This document shows positions 1 through 7,742 of a stretch of 43,267 nt of DNA, in pieces. Made by a program: the position numbers and the translations under genes. The DNA comes from DAOUJW01 sp034421015 (GTDB taxonomy: Bacteria > Chloroflexota > Dehalococcoidia > Lucifugimonadales > UBA2985), in NCBI GenBank assembly GCA_034421015.1, contig DAOUKT010000007.1, positions 1 through 43,267 on the forward strand. Reading direction: 5' to 3'. Within the stretch, counting starts at the first letter, position 1; the number at the start of each line of letters is the position of its first letter. The notes under the pieces are model-generated. The model saw only the letters and a program-made list of their open reading frames with translations, ran no database searches and was not told where the DNA came from.

Positions 1-111
1 AATCTCTTGAGCACCTCCAAATCGGCATTCCTCCAACGTCAAGGTGCTCTCTGCTAAGGGGTGGGTCAATTCCTTTCCGGCGCTACTGGGTCATTCTTAC
101 ACCGGCGATGA
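1..111 (-). mobile_element. IS21-family element end, partial
   Basis: Positions 58-111 carry two copies of a GGGTCA...CCGGCG unit (about 62-82 and 91-107), read on the minus strand from a terminal TGTCA at 111. Multiple internal terminal repeats of this kind are typical of IS21-family ends. Reading leftwards on the minus strand, a TTG at about 44 opens L-T-L-E-E and, after an apparent frameshift, A-D-L-E-V-L-K-R. This resembles the start of an IstA transposase, so the rest of the element would lie left of the window. The boundary at 110/111 is where the Vsr reading frame stops matching its family. Family assignment is by pattern only. Confidence 0.5.
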
Positions 112-322
112 CAGTTGGAACTTTACAGTCCAAAAGGACCTGCGCGTTGCTGGAGTCGTTGTGGCTCGGCATCCGTGTCGATGCCAGAAACACCCGTGAA
201 CAAATGTGGCTACTCCGTACTTTGGGAGCACAATATCAGGCTTACCAGCCAAACCCTTCCTAAATCGTGAGTCGGCAGTGCTCCGAGACATGACCAAGAG
301 CGAGTAATTGCCCGTCAGTCAT
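111..322 (-). pseudogene. vsr: Vsr endonuclease remnant
   Basis: The minus strand encodes G-K-P-D-I-V-L-P-K-Y and F-V-H-G-C-F-W-H-R-H-G-C, the core of very-short-patch-repair (T:G mismatch) endonucleases, then T-T-P-A-T and F-W-x-V-K-F. Vsr proteins are about 130-150 residues; only about 60 remain. The 3' half is lost where an IS21-like end begins at 111; the open frame runs on to 97 through IS sequence. The 5' part is also damaged: a plausible original ATG at 322 is out of frame with the core, and the usual segment between the MSR and RFRLH motifs is missing. Vsr genes commonly sit beside restriction-modification loci, which fits hsdR next door. From 323 to 523 I see no gene. Confidence 0.75.
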
Positions 323-523
323 ATCTTCATGCTGAGCAAGGCAATCGTTTCTGGTAGCCGTATCTCCTCTCCTCTTGACCTAACATAGTTGAGTGACTGG
401 CGCCCTATGTGATTGTGTCCACCCGCCATCCGAAAACGTGGTGGTTTGACGATGGATTTCCGTCGATAGTTTCTTCCTCACTTGCTCCGTCTAGTTTCAT
501 TCTTGATTTAACTGTCTTGACTG

Positions 524-3500
524 TCAGTAGACTACCCATCCCTCAGACAGCACCTCAGCTTGCTCTAGAACCGTGATTGTAGCCTTCTCCTGCTTGTCCG
601 GCGGATAGCCGTGCTTGCGAAGGATGCGGCGGACCAGCACGCGGAGTTGCGCCCTTACGTTCTCCCTCATTGTCCAGTCAATTGTGACGTTCCGGCGGAC
701 GGTATTCACCAACTCCCGCGCTATGTTTCGCAGCGCCTCATCGCCCATGACCTGCACTGCGCTGTCGTTGGTCTCAAGAGCGTCGTAGAAGGCCAGTTCA
801 TCTTCAGACAGACCCAGACGCTCGCCCCGTGCGTTGGCCTCTCGCATGTCACCAGCAAGCTGAATCAGCTCCTCAATCACCTGGGCCGCCTCTATTGCCC
901 GGTTCTGGTAGCGACGCAGAGTCTGCTCCAGCATCTCGGCGAAGGAGCGGGCCTGCACCACGTTCTTGCGCCGCCTGGCGGTCACCTCGCCCCTGAGCAG
1001 CTTCTGAAGAAGCTCCACGGCCAGATTGCGGTGTCTCATCCCTCGAACCTCTGCCAGGAACTCCTCCGACAGCACCGAGATGTCAGGCTTGTCCAGGCCG
1101 GCTGCCGCGAAGATATCCATGACGCCCTCTGAGGCCACAGCCCGCGAGATGATCTGGCGCACCGCCAGGTCCAGGTCCTCCTCCGGGCGAGCCTCTCCCT
1201 CCGCACGCTTGGAGAGCGCCGAGCGCACTGCCTGGAAGAATCCGACGTCGTCGCGTATGCGGAGAGCTTCTTCGTGAGGGACGGCCAGAGCGAAAGACTG
1301 CGACAGCTCCAAGACTGCCTGGAGACAACGCTCCTTGCCGTTCTCCTGGGCCAGGACGTGCTCTTGGGCTGCCGGCAGCAGCCCCAGTCGCTCCTGCGGC
1401 GCGCCGGTTGCCCAGGGAGACCGGTCGAAGCCGTGGAACAGCCCGCAGCACACGTCGTACTTCTCCAGCATCACCGCGACCGCTTCGTCCTGCTGGATGG
1501 CAGTCTGCCCTTTGCCGCCACTTTCTGTGTATGCGGACAGGGCCTGTCTAAGCTCGTGGGCCAGACCCAGGTAGTCCACAACCAGGCCGCCGGGCTTGTC
1601 CCTGAACACCCTGTTCACCCTGGCGATAGCCTGCATCAGCCCGTGGCCCCGCATGGGCTTGTCCACGTACATTGTGTGGAGGCTGGGGGCGTCGAAGCCG
1701 GTCAGCCACATGTCACGCACCAGCACGACTCTAAGCGAGTCGTCCGGGTCCCGGAACCTCTGGGCCAGCGCCTCCCTGCGGACCTTGTTCCTGATGTGAG
1801 GCTGCCACTCCAGAGGGTCCGACGCCGAGCCGGTCATCACAACCTTGATGGCTCCTCCGGCGTCGTCATCGTCGTGCCAGCCGGGGCGCAGACGCACCAG
1901 CTCCCGGTAGAGGTCGATGCAGATGCGGCGGCTCATGCACACCACCATCGCCTTGCCGTCGATTGCCTCCAGTCGCTGCTCCAGGTGGGCCACGATATCC
2001 TCGGCTATCTGCCTCACCCGCTTGTCCGCGCCGACCACGGCCTCCAGCTGCGCCCACTTCGTCTTGAGTCGCTCCCTGCGCTCTATCTCCTCCCCCTCCG
2101 TGGCCTCCTCAAAGTCGGGGTCTATGTTGGGCTTCTCGTCCTGGTCCAGGGCCAGCCTTGCCAGGCGGCTCTCGTAGTAGATGGGCACGGTGGCCCCGTC
2201 CTCAACGGAGCGCTGGATGTCATAGATGCTGATGTAGTCCCCGAACACGGCGCGGGTGTTGGCGTCCTGAAGCTCGATGGGAGTGCCGGTGAAGCCGACG
2301 AAGGAGGCGTTTGGCAGGGCGTCCCTCATGTGCCGGGCGTAGCCGTCGATGAAGTCGTACTGGCTGCGATGGGCCTCGTCCGCTATGACTACGATGTTCC
2401 GTCGCTCCGATAGGGTGGGGTGTGTATCGCCCTGGGTCTCCGGGAAGAACTTCTGGATGGTGGTGAATACCACGCCGCCGGCGTTCACCGAGAGCCTGCT
2501 TCGCAGATCGGCGCGGCTCTCCGCCTGGGTTGGAGGCTGGCGCAGCAGGTCCTGGCAACGTGAGAAGGTGCCGAATAGCTGGTCGTCCAGGTCGTTGCGG
2601 TCCGTGAGAACCACGATGGTGGGGTTCTCCATTGCCGGCTCCCGGACGATGGCCCCGGCGTAGAAGGCCATTGTGAGGCTCTTGCCGGAGCCCTGGGTGT
2701 GCCACACGACGCCGATGCGCCTGTCCCCCGGCGCGCCGCCTGGCTTCCTGCCAGCCTCGTACCGCCAGCCAACCTCGGCGACCCCTGATGGAGCGCGTTG
2801 GAGCTCCGCCGCCCGCAGAGTCTCCTCAACGGCCACACGCACGGCGTGGAACTGGTGATAGCCCGCCATCTTCTTGACCAGTGCGCCGCTACCGTCATCC
2901 TCAAAGACGGTGAAGTCGCGGAGCAGCGAGAGGAAGCGGCCCGGTTCAAAGGCGCCCTCCAGCATCACCTGAAGCTCCGTCATGTGCGGGTCGGCCAGAG
3001 TTTCGCCCGATATTGTGCGCCAGGGCTTGAACCATTCCTTGCCTGCGGTCAGGGAACCGATGCGCGCCTGCGTCCCGTCGGAGACCACCAGCGCCTCGTT
3101 CATGGAGAACAGGGTGGGCAGGTCCGCCTTGTAGGTCTGAAGCTGCTGCCACGCCGTCCAGATGGTGGCGTCCTCGTCCGCCGGATTCTTCAGCTCGATT
3201 ACCGCCAGGGGCAGGCCGTTGACGAAGAGCACGACGTCCGCTCTCCGATTGTTCCCGTTCTCAACGACGATGAGCTGGTTGACCGCAAGCCATCTGTTGT
3301 TGGCGGGGTTGTCGAAGTCCACCACCCGGACCTGGTCGCCGCGCACCCTGCCCTCCGACTCGCGGTACTCCACCTCTACGCCGTTGACCAGCATCCGGTG
3401 AAAGGCGCGGTTGCGGGCCTCCAGGGTCGATCCCTCCGGGCGGGTCAGCCTGCGAAGGGCGTCCTCCAGCGCATCCACGGGCAGGCCGGGGTTAAGCTCC

Positions 3501-3667
3501 ACGAGGGCGTCCTGCAGACGGCGCTCCAGCACAACCTGGCCGAAGTCGGTGCGCTCCGCGTTGGGCGTGTCAGGCGCAATGTCCGGCCCGTGCGCCACCT
3601 GCCAGCCCAGGCCCTCCAGCCACTCCAGCGCGGCCTGCTCAACGTCGGATTCGGTGAGGGTTGTCAC
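524..3667 (-). CDS. hsdR: Type I restriction enzyme, R subunit
   Basis: This is the motor and nuclease subunit of a Type I restriction complex; with HsdM2S it translocates and cuts unmethylated DNA. The 1047-residue length is normal. The N-terminal PD-(D/E)xK nuclease shows D144 and E158-L-K160. The SF2 motor follows with Walker A H-T-Q-G-S-G-K-S (323-330), the DEAH box at 430-433 and F-T-G-T-P (459-463). Q-A-I-A-R-V-N-R later matches motif VI. The start is GTG at 3667, ten bases after hicB ends, so translation probably depends on the upstream operon. All core motifs look intact, so the enzyme is predicted active. Two partial copies of its first codons lie upstream (4186-4247 and 4578-4664). 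Confidence 0.95.
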   Translation of the reverse strand: MTTLTESDVEQAALEWLEGLGWQVAHGPDIAPDTPNAERTDFGQVVLERRLQDALVELNPGLPVDALEDALRRLTRPEGSTLEARNRAFHRMLVNGVEVEYRESEGRVRGDQVRVVDFDNPANNRWLAVNQLIVVENGNNRRADVVLFVNGLPLAVIELKNPADEDATIWTAWQQLQTYKADLPTLFSMNEALVVSDGTQARIGSLTAGKEWFKPWRTISGETLADPHMTELQVMLEGAFEPGRFLSLLRDFTVFEDDGSGALVKKMAGYHQFHAVRVAVEETLRAAELQRAPSGVAEVGWRYEAGRKPGGAPGDRRIGVVWHTQGSGKSLTMAFYAGAIVREPAMENPTIVVLTDRNDLDDQLFGTFSRCQDLLRQPPTQAESRADLRSRLSVNAGGVVFTTIQKFFPETQGDTHPTLSERRNIVVIADEAHRSQYDFIDGYARHMRDALPNASFVGFTGTPIELQDANTRAVFGDYISIYDIQRSVEDGATVPIYYESRLARLALDQDEKPNIDPDFEEATEGEEIERRERLKTKWAQLEAVVGADKRVRQIAEDIVAHLEQRLEAIDGKAMVVCMSRRICIDLYRELVRLRPGWHDDDDAGGAIKVVMTGSASDPLEWQPHIRNKVRREALAQRFRDPDDSLRVVLVRDMWLTGFDAPSLHTMYVDKPMRGHGLMQAIARVNRVFRDKPGGLVVDYLGLAHELRQALSAYTESGGKGQTAIQQDEAVAVMLEKYDVCCGLFHGFDRSPWATGAPQERLGLLPAAQEHVLAQENGKERCLQAVLELSQSFALAVPHEEALRIRDDVGFFQAVRSALSKRAEGEARPEEDLDLAVRQIISRAVASEGVMDIFAAAGLDKPDISVLSEEFLAEVRGMRHRNLAVELLQKLLRGEVTARRRKNVVQARSFAEMLEQTLRRYQNRAIEAAQVIEELIQLAGDMREANARGERLGLSEDELAFYDALETNDSAVQVMGDEALRNIARELVNTVRRNVTIDWTMRENVRAQLRVLVRRILRKHGYPPDKQEKATITVLEQAEVLSEGWVVY

Positions 3668-3677
3668 AGGTGGTATC

Positions 3678-3893
3678 CTACGCCAGCATCAGGCGTTCGC
3701 CCTTGGGTTCGGGTATGGGGTCGCCGAACTCGCGCGCCGTTTCCAGCCACAGCAGCACTGCTTGATTGATGTTCTCCAGCGCCGCCTCCTGGGTATCTCC
3801 GTGGGCAGCGCAACCGGGAAGCTCCGGCGTTTCTGCCACAAAGGCGCCGTCTTCATTGCTCCAGTAGATGATGATTTCGTATTTGTGCATCAA
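3678..3893 (-). CDS. hicB: HicB-family antitoxin
   Basis: A 71-residue protein with the HicB partial RNase-H-like fold: Y-E-I-I-I-Y-W, then F-V-A-E-T-P-E-L-P-G-C and the helix beginning T-Q-E-A-A-L-E-N-I. HicB proteins bind and neutralise the HicA mRNA interferase and often repress their own operon. No extra C-terminal DNA-binding domain is present; the protein ends soon after P-I-P-E-P, as in short HicB forms. It overlaps hicA by four bases and precedes hsdR by ten, so the pair lies inside the restriction operon. The order toxin then antitoxin is the usual one for hicAB. Confidence 0.88.
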   Translation of the reverse strand: MMHKYEIIIYWSNEDGAFVAETPELPGCAAHGDTQEAALENINQAVLLWLETAREFGDPIPEPKGERLMLA

Positions 3894-4144
3894 TCTTCCC
3901 TTTCAAGCTCGTATTTCAGGAGTAATCCTCGGATCTGACGTACCTGGTAGGGCTTGGCATGGCTCCCGTCACGCTGGATATTCAACCGCTCACGGACGCC
4001 TTCCTTTCTGAAGATGTGATGGCCTCCCCGTACTCGTTCAGCGAATCCCAAGCGCAACAGGAATTGGCGGAGGTCTTCAAAGCGGATGTTAGCGTCAGAA
4101 CGGCCGCTTAGAATCCTTTGTCGTATCTCGTCATCTTGGGTCAT
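3890..4144 (-). CDS. hicA: HicA-family mRNA interferase toxin
   Basis: An 84-residue protein with the dsRBD-like HicA fold. The G-G-H-H-I-F segment holds the expected catalytic histidine, and H-A-K-P-Y-Q-V-R-Q-I-R is the conserved C-terminal motif. HicA toxins cleave mRNA and are held in check by HicB, encoded just downstream with a four-base overlap. Its ATG overlaps the TGA of a 34-codon reading frame (4141-4245) that starts with a copy of the hsdR head. The toxin may therefore be translated by coupling from that relic. No strong ribosome site is visible immediately before the ATG. Confidence 0.85.
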   Translation of the reverse strand: MTQDDEIRQRILSGRSDANIRFEDLRQFLLRLGFAERVRGGHHIFRKEGVRERLNIQRDGSHAKPYQVRQIRGLLLKYELERED

Positions 4145-4185
4145 CTGCTATGGCGATCCCGCAAATCTCGGGCACAACCGGGCCA

Positions 4186-4247
4186 GTGCGCCACCTGCCA
4201 GACGAAGGCGGCCTGCTCAACGTCGGCTTCGGTGATGATGGTCATAG
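4186..4247 (-). repeat. Echo of the hsdR 5' end, copy A
   Basis: On the minus strand the ATG at 4245 opens M-T-I-I-T-E-A-D-V-E-Q-A-A-F, then W-Q-V-A-H. The real HsdR begins M-T-T-L-T-E-S-D-V-E-Q-A-A-L and continues to W-Q-V-A-H after eight more residues. The nucleotide match covers roughly 3590-3667 of hsdR with an internal deletion. The frame continues into unrelated sequence and stops at 4141, overlapping the hicA start by ATGA. I read it as a duplicated gene head left behind when the hicAB cassette entered upstream of the present hsdR. Confidence 0.8.
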
Positions 4248-4295
4248 GTCACTCTCTGACTTGTCTGAGAGATTCTCGTCCAGTTTGAACCGCAC
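4242..4295 (-). pseudogene. DUF5615 (PIN-like) toxin remnant
   Basis: A GTG at 4295 opens M-R-F-K-L-D-E-N-L, the usual N-terminus of DUF5615 PIN-like toxins that are partnered by DUF433 antitoxins. Only 17 codons remain. After the first nine residues the frame jumps to S-D-K-S-E-S-D-L and a TGA that overlaps the ATG of the hsdR echo at 4245. A normal family member is about 100-120 residues, so most of the toxin has been deleted internally. It starts just after the DUF433 gene, where the toxin of such a pair belongs. Confidence 0.7.
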
Positions 4296-4303
4296 GGAGC
4301 CCT

Positions 4304-4531
4304 CTACCCGGTAAGGGGCATGACGCGTTCTTTTGCCAGTTCAGCGGCGTAGAGCAGCGCAGCCTGAACGCCCTCACGCGAGACGGACGGGTAGTGCTCC
4401 ATGATCTCCTCCGTCCCCAATCCCTCCGCCAGGCTGTCAAGGATTACTGTAACCATCACCCGGGTGCCGGCGATGCAGGCCCTGCCGTGGCAAACGTCTG
4501 GGTCCACGGATATGTACTCTTGCCAGCTCAT
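4304..4531 (-). CDS. DUF433-family antitoxin, orphaned
   Basis: A 75-residue DUF433 protein: I-S-V-D-P-D-V-C-H-G-R-A-C-I-A-G-T-R-V, then I-L-D-S-L-A-E-G and the helix-turn-helix with I-M-E-H-Y-P-S-V-S-R-E-G-V. Such proteins act as antitoxins or DNA-binding regulators for adjacent DUF5615/PIN-like toxins. I chose the ATG at 4531 because a GGAGGTGG ribosome site lies just upstream; a longer frame from 4567 has none. The partner toxin downstream survives only as a 17-codon remnant, so this antitoxin is probably orphaned. It lies between kwaB and hicAB on the operon strand. Confidence 0.8.
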   Translation of the reverse strand: MSWQEYISVDPDVCHGRACIAGTRVMVTVILDSLAEGLGTEEIMEHYPSVSREGVQAALLYAAELAKERVMPLTG

Positions 4532-4577
4532 GTTCGTGCCACCTCCGGGATGCGACTTATGCTCCATTATAGGCCAA

Positions 4578-4664
4578 TTATCGCCCTGCTTGTCGGCCTA
4601 GTCTCAGCCCCATGAGCCAGCCCAGCGCGGCCTGCTCAACGTCCGCTTCCGTGATGGTGGTCAT
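4578..4664 (-). repeat. Echo of the hsdR 5' end, copy B
   Basis: Immediately after the kwaB stop (TAG at 4665-4667) an ATG at 4664 opens M-T-T-I-T-E-A-D-V-E-Q-A-A-L-G-W-L, almost the same as the HsdR N-terminus. The match ends near 4607 and the frame closes at TAA 4578. The abrupt TAG-ATG junction suggests that hsdR once followed kwaB directly. The DUF433 cassette and then hicAB would have entered afterwards, each leaving a copy of the gene head. Confidence 0.8.
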
Positions 4665-5585
4665 CTACAGTCCGATTCCCCCGACTCTTGTGCGGCTGGA
4701 CGCCCTGTATCGCTCTGGTGTGTGGGGTACCAGACCGATCTCATATCTGCGCCGGTCAACCACCTCAAGGAATGGCAGGACTTGGTCGTCGGGCACGACT
4801 ATCTTTCCTTGGACATCTTCAATTGAGACGCCTGTTCCTTGGCAAAGTGACTCAAGTGCTGACTTATCTAGATTCTCAGCGTACCCATTGGTGCGGATCG
4901 ATGCCAAAAGGCTTGCAGCGCGGGAGTGGGTGGCGGCATAGTCTTCTACGTTTGCCCAATCAACGTAAGTTGCCGATTGAGCAATTGCTGCTACATTCTG
5001 CGGCACGGCCTCTGCAATTGCCTCCTCGATTTGACCTAACAGCTTGAAGCTATTCGGGTTGATGATATGAACTGTGTCGGAGTCCACAATGACATCAAAG
5101 TCGGCATTAAGTTGAAAGATGGGTCCATCAACGATTCGAAGCACGTCGGTGCCCAGGGATAGTATACGATTTTGTTTGTTGAGGGCACCCTTGAACTGTG
5201 TTGCCCTTCTCAAAGCGGTCAATTGTTTGCCATCTACATCCCATAGGCGAGCGAAGTAACAAAAGCACTTGGTCATCCAGTCCAAGTAGTCGGCGGCAAT
5301 AGCCAAATTAGATGTCTCATGAAGTGTTCTAAGGCGGAGCGCGAGGTCATCATCGATGGGTAATGTCAAATACTCTTCACTCGCGTACTTTTCAGCAGGA
5401 TTGAATGTAGATGGTAATTCCGCGCTGGCTTCCATCTTCTGGCAAGTGCCTGAAACCATCCCTTGAAGAGTCGTTTGCACTCCCAAGTGAACTGGTACCG
5501 CAGCGTATGTTCTGTCCGACCCAATGTAGCGACCGACACCAAACTCTGTTGTCTCAACGTTCTCAATGTCGAAATTCAGATTCAT
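4665..5585 (-). CDS. kwaB: Kiwa protein KwaB (DUF4868)
   Basis: A 306-residue soluble protein that fits the DUF4868/KwaB family in length, composition and position downstream of a four-helix membrane protein. Recognisable parts are the central F-K-G-A-L-N-K, I-F-Q-L-N-A-D-F-D-V-I-V-D-S-D-T-V-H-I-I-N-P-N-S-F and a C-terminal A-A-S-L-L-A-S-I region. In Kiwa, KwaB is the cytoplasmic effector partner of membrane KwaA and acts against phage DNA replication or late transcription after infection. The start overlaps the kwaA stop (TGATG), indicating translational coupling. The gene is visibly richer in A+T than hsdM and hsdR, which suggests separate acquisition. The assignment rests on motif memory and context. 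Confidence 0.8.
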   Translation of the reverse strand: MNLNFDIENVETTEFGVGRYIGSDRTYAAVPVHLGVQTTLQGMVSGTCQKMEASAELPSTFNPAEKYASEEYLTLPIDDDLALRLRTLHETSNLAIAADYLDWMTKCFCYFARLWDVDGKQLTALRRATQFKGALNKQNRILSLGTDVLRIVDGPIFQLNADFDVIVDSDTVHIINPNSFKLLGQIEEAIAEAVPQNVAAIAQSATYVDWANVEDYAATHSRAASLLASIRTNGYAENLDKSALESLCQGTGVSIEDVQGKIVVPDDQVLPFLEVVDRRRYEIGLVPHTPERYRASSRTRVGGIGL

Positions 5586-6157
5586 CAGCTCTTCTCCAAG
5601 TAGACTGTGTTGCTCAAGCGGTAGGCCACGAGCCTTTCATCTGGCTGCACGTTCGAACGACGGGTGATTAGAGCGAAGTTCACCATGCTTGGATGCTCGT
5701 TGCTCCCATCAGGAGACAGCACATTCAACACGCGATACCCACGCAGGGCAAAGACTATGTTCATGTAATGGTAGTTCAGATGCCAGAATAGGAAGACTAT
5801 GAACACTAACGCGGCAAGGAGTGCAAAGAGATCTCTCCAGGCATCAACGTTTTGCCTATAGAAGGGAAGGAGGATTGCAAATAGATAAACGAGGACATGA
5901 CCCCGGTGGTCCTCTGTCCTTCCAACTACGAGCGAACGTGTGTCGTTCTGCCTTCTCGCGATCAACTCCCGAAGCAACAAGAACCCCGTTGGAAAGGTAG
6001 CCATCACCAGACAGCCGGTAACGAAGTACATGTCAGGGATCAAGTTCGTTCCTCGGATGCTCCATAGGAAGAACAAAGGAGACATACTGCTCAAGACCAT
6101 GATGAATCGAGCCAGCTTTAGCCCTTCGGAGTGTGGGTCTTGCTTCAGCGAGGTCAT
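5585..6157 (-). CDS. kwaA: Kiwa membrane protein KwaA
   Basis: A 190-residue protein with four predicted membrane helices at about residues 14-34, 42-63, 86-101 and 108-128. After these comes a conserved-looking H-L-N-Y-H-Y-M-N-I segment, a G-Y-R-V-L-N-V strand and a C-terminal cytoplasmic tail. This is the layout of KwaA, the transmembrane sensor of the two-gene Kiwa system, which is thought to detect phage attachment or injection at the membrane. The ATG overlaps the hsdS stop by ATGA and its own stop overlaps the kwaB start. The pair is therefore inserted in frame-coupled fashion inside the restriction operon. Base composition is lower in G+C than in hsdM and hsdR. Confidence 0.8.
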   Translation of the reverse strand: MTSLKQDPHSEGLKLARFIMVLSSMSPLFFLWSIRGTNLIPDMYFVTGCLVMATFPTGFLLLRELIARRQNDTRSLVVGRTEDHRGHVLVYLFAILLPFYRQNVDAWRDLFALLAALVFIVFLFWHLNYHYMNIVFALRGYRVLNVLSPDGSNEHPSMVNFALITRRSNVQPDERLVAYRLSNTVYLEKS

Positions 6158-7476
6158 CCGACTACATCCTGGAGGGTGACGCTGGAATTTCCTGCCCGCA
6201 CCTCCCCGCTCACCAGCCGCGGCAGCAGCACATCCCGCTGCGCGGTCAGGGAGAGGGTTTCCTGTCTATTTGATTCAATTCTAGTGAACAATCCTTCCAT
6301 GAGCAAACCGAAGGCAGCCCATGTATCATTGGGAGGGTATGGCAAGGGATATGGCGCAAGTGCTTCTGTGCGAGCGCGTTGCCGGCCAGAAGTTCCTGTC
6401 ATACTCTGAACTGCATGCGCTCGAAAGTTAGGGTCACGGGCCAATAGGTAAGTGTACTCTGGGGGAACAGGCCGTATAGCCCGCATCACGATGAACTCCG
6501 TTGATCCCCAGCCCACTGTGTCACTTGACAATGCTTGGACAAAGGCAGTCTTGCCATTCTCCAAGCAGGGAGTAATCCGAGCAAATAACGTATCTCCATT
6601 ACGGAAGCGCGTTCCGCTCTTGAATTCTCTCAATACCGCTTCATCCGGGCTAGGGCCTGAAGTTGGCAGGGCTGCCATATCAAGGTATGGGGCCGGTGTT
6701 CCTCTTTTGAGTGGTTCAGCAGGGTTCAACTCCACCACCTCCCCCAACGCCCTCACCTCCCAGCCTTCCGGTATCTCCCCAAGCTCCGATGGCACGAGGC
6801 GGTCCGGGAAAAGCGCCGCTATGTCCGGCGGCAGGCCGGTATCCCGTCCCTCCATCTTGGCCCGCACCGGGTCGAAGTCCACAAACCAGGACTTGAAGAG
6901 CGCCCGGGCCATCTGCTCCAGCGTCTCGTTCATACGCCGATTCAGCTCAATCTTGTCGTCCAGGGTGCCAAGCACGTGGGCAATGGCCCGCTGCTCCGGT
7001 AGGGGTGGGAGGGGGATTTCCAGAGACTCAATCATCCCCTTCGTGAGGGCATTTCGAGTGCCCCCTGAACCAGCCCAAGACAGGAGTAGGGTCTGCATTT
7101 CTGGAGACACGAGGTAATAGCGCAGATAACCCGCATCAAGATTGACCGAGTCAGGCCGAATGATCGCTACATGCTGATTGACGCGCGCGGGCAGCACGTC
7201 AGGCACAACCTGACACACCCTGGCGACCGAGTCGCCCGTGATGTTGAGAAGCACGTCGCCTTCAAAGACTTCCACATTCCCCAATTCATCGGCATGGTGT
7301 TCGCCGATAAACGCCAGGCCATCACGGTGGAAGCCATCGTTGTACACGTTCTGGCTGCGAATCAAGGTATATGGGCCGTCTTGCAGGTAGACATCCTTCC
7401 CACCACGTGGCGTTGCACCGCTGCCAATCTTGGCACATACATCACCAAGCGTCACCTCGCGCCACTCGTCGTTCAT
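6154..7476 (-). CDS. hsdS: Type I restriction enzyme, specificity subunit
   Basis: HsdS sets the bipartite DNA target recognised by the HsdM/HsdR complex. The 440-residue protein shows two target-recognition domains, about residues 5-155 and 235-395. The first central conserved region contains L-P-P-L-P-E-Q-R-A-I-A-H-V-L-G (156-170) and the long spacer helix with A-L-F-K-S-W-F-V-D-F-D-P-V. The second repeat ends with R-D-V-L-L-P-R-L-V-S-G-E-V. The ATG at 7476 lies six bases after the DUF4160 stop. An upstream in-frame ATG at 7731 would add 85 residues antiparallel to other genes and is rejected. The stop overlaps the kwaA start. Confidence 0.93.
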   Translation of the reverse strand: MNDEWREVTLGDVCAKIGSGATPRGGKDVYLQDGPYTLIRSQNVYNDGFHRDGLAFIGEHHADELGNVEVFEGDVLLNITGDSVARVCQVVPDVLPARVNQHVAIIRPDSVNLDAGYLRYYLVSPEMQTLLLSWAGSGGTRNALTKGMIESLEIPLPPLPEQRAIAHVLGTLDDKIELNRRMNETLEQMARALFKSWFVDFDPVRAKMEGRDTGLPPDIAALFPDRLVPSELGEIPEGWEVRALGEVVELNPAEPLKRGTPAPYLDMAALPTSGPSPDEAVLREFKSGTRFRNGDTLFARITPCLENGKTAFVQALSSDTVGWGSTEFIVMRAIRPVPPEYTYLLARDPNFRAHAVQSMTGTSGRQRARTEALAPYPLPYPPNDTWAAFGLLMEGLFTRIESNRQETLSLTAQRDVLLPRLVSGEVRAGNSSVTLQDVVG

Positions 7477-7481
7477 AGGCT

Positions 7482-7742
7482 TTACTCCAGTGGGGCAATA
7501 CTGCCGGGTGGCTCCGCTCGCTGCGCCCGTTCCCACGCCTCCATAATCTCGTCCTGGTGCATGGAGGCCCATTCCAACACAAGCCGGCTGGCCCGTGGGG
7601 GAAAGTGGCCGTGTAACGTCGCCAGGCTGATGATCTCTATGAGAGCCTCGTGTTCGCCATATAAAGCGTGAAAGTGCGGGGGAGCGTGGTCGCGAATGTG
7701 TATTCGTATAATGATGCCATAGAAACGGCATATCTCAGGCAT
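7482..7742 (-). CDS. DUF4160 protein, toxin-antitoxin-like
   Basis: An 86-residue DUF4160 protein: M-P-E-I-C-R-F-Y-G-I-I-I-R, then the hallmark D-H-A-P-P-H-F-H-A-L-Y and a C-terminal R-L-V-L-E-W-A helix. Proteins of this family are regularly encoded beside DUF2442 partners and are suspected toxin-antitoxin components, but no biochemical role is secure. It overlaps the DUF2442 gene by eight bases and ends six bases before hsdS, so the pair sits between the methylase and specificity genes of the restriction operon. The His-rich H-x-P-P-H-F-H motif could bind a metal; that is inference. Confidence 0.85.
   Translation of the reverse strand: MPEICRFYGIIIRIHIRDHAPPHFHALYGEHEALIEIISLATLHGHFPPRASRLVLEWASMHQDEIMEAWERAQRAEPPGSIAPLE

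Noticed and set aside
1274..2413. A 379-codon plus-strand frame inside hsdR
   Set aside because: It is antisense to conserved helicase motifs of HsdR, has no ribosome site, and its composition is that of a shadow frame in GC-rich DNA.
7477..7731. An N-terminal extension of HsdS by 85 residues
   Set aside because: It lies over the DUF4160 gene in another frame and adds sequence with no target-recognition features; the ATG at 7476 begins the family-typical N-terminus.
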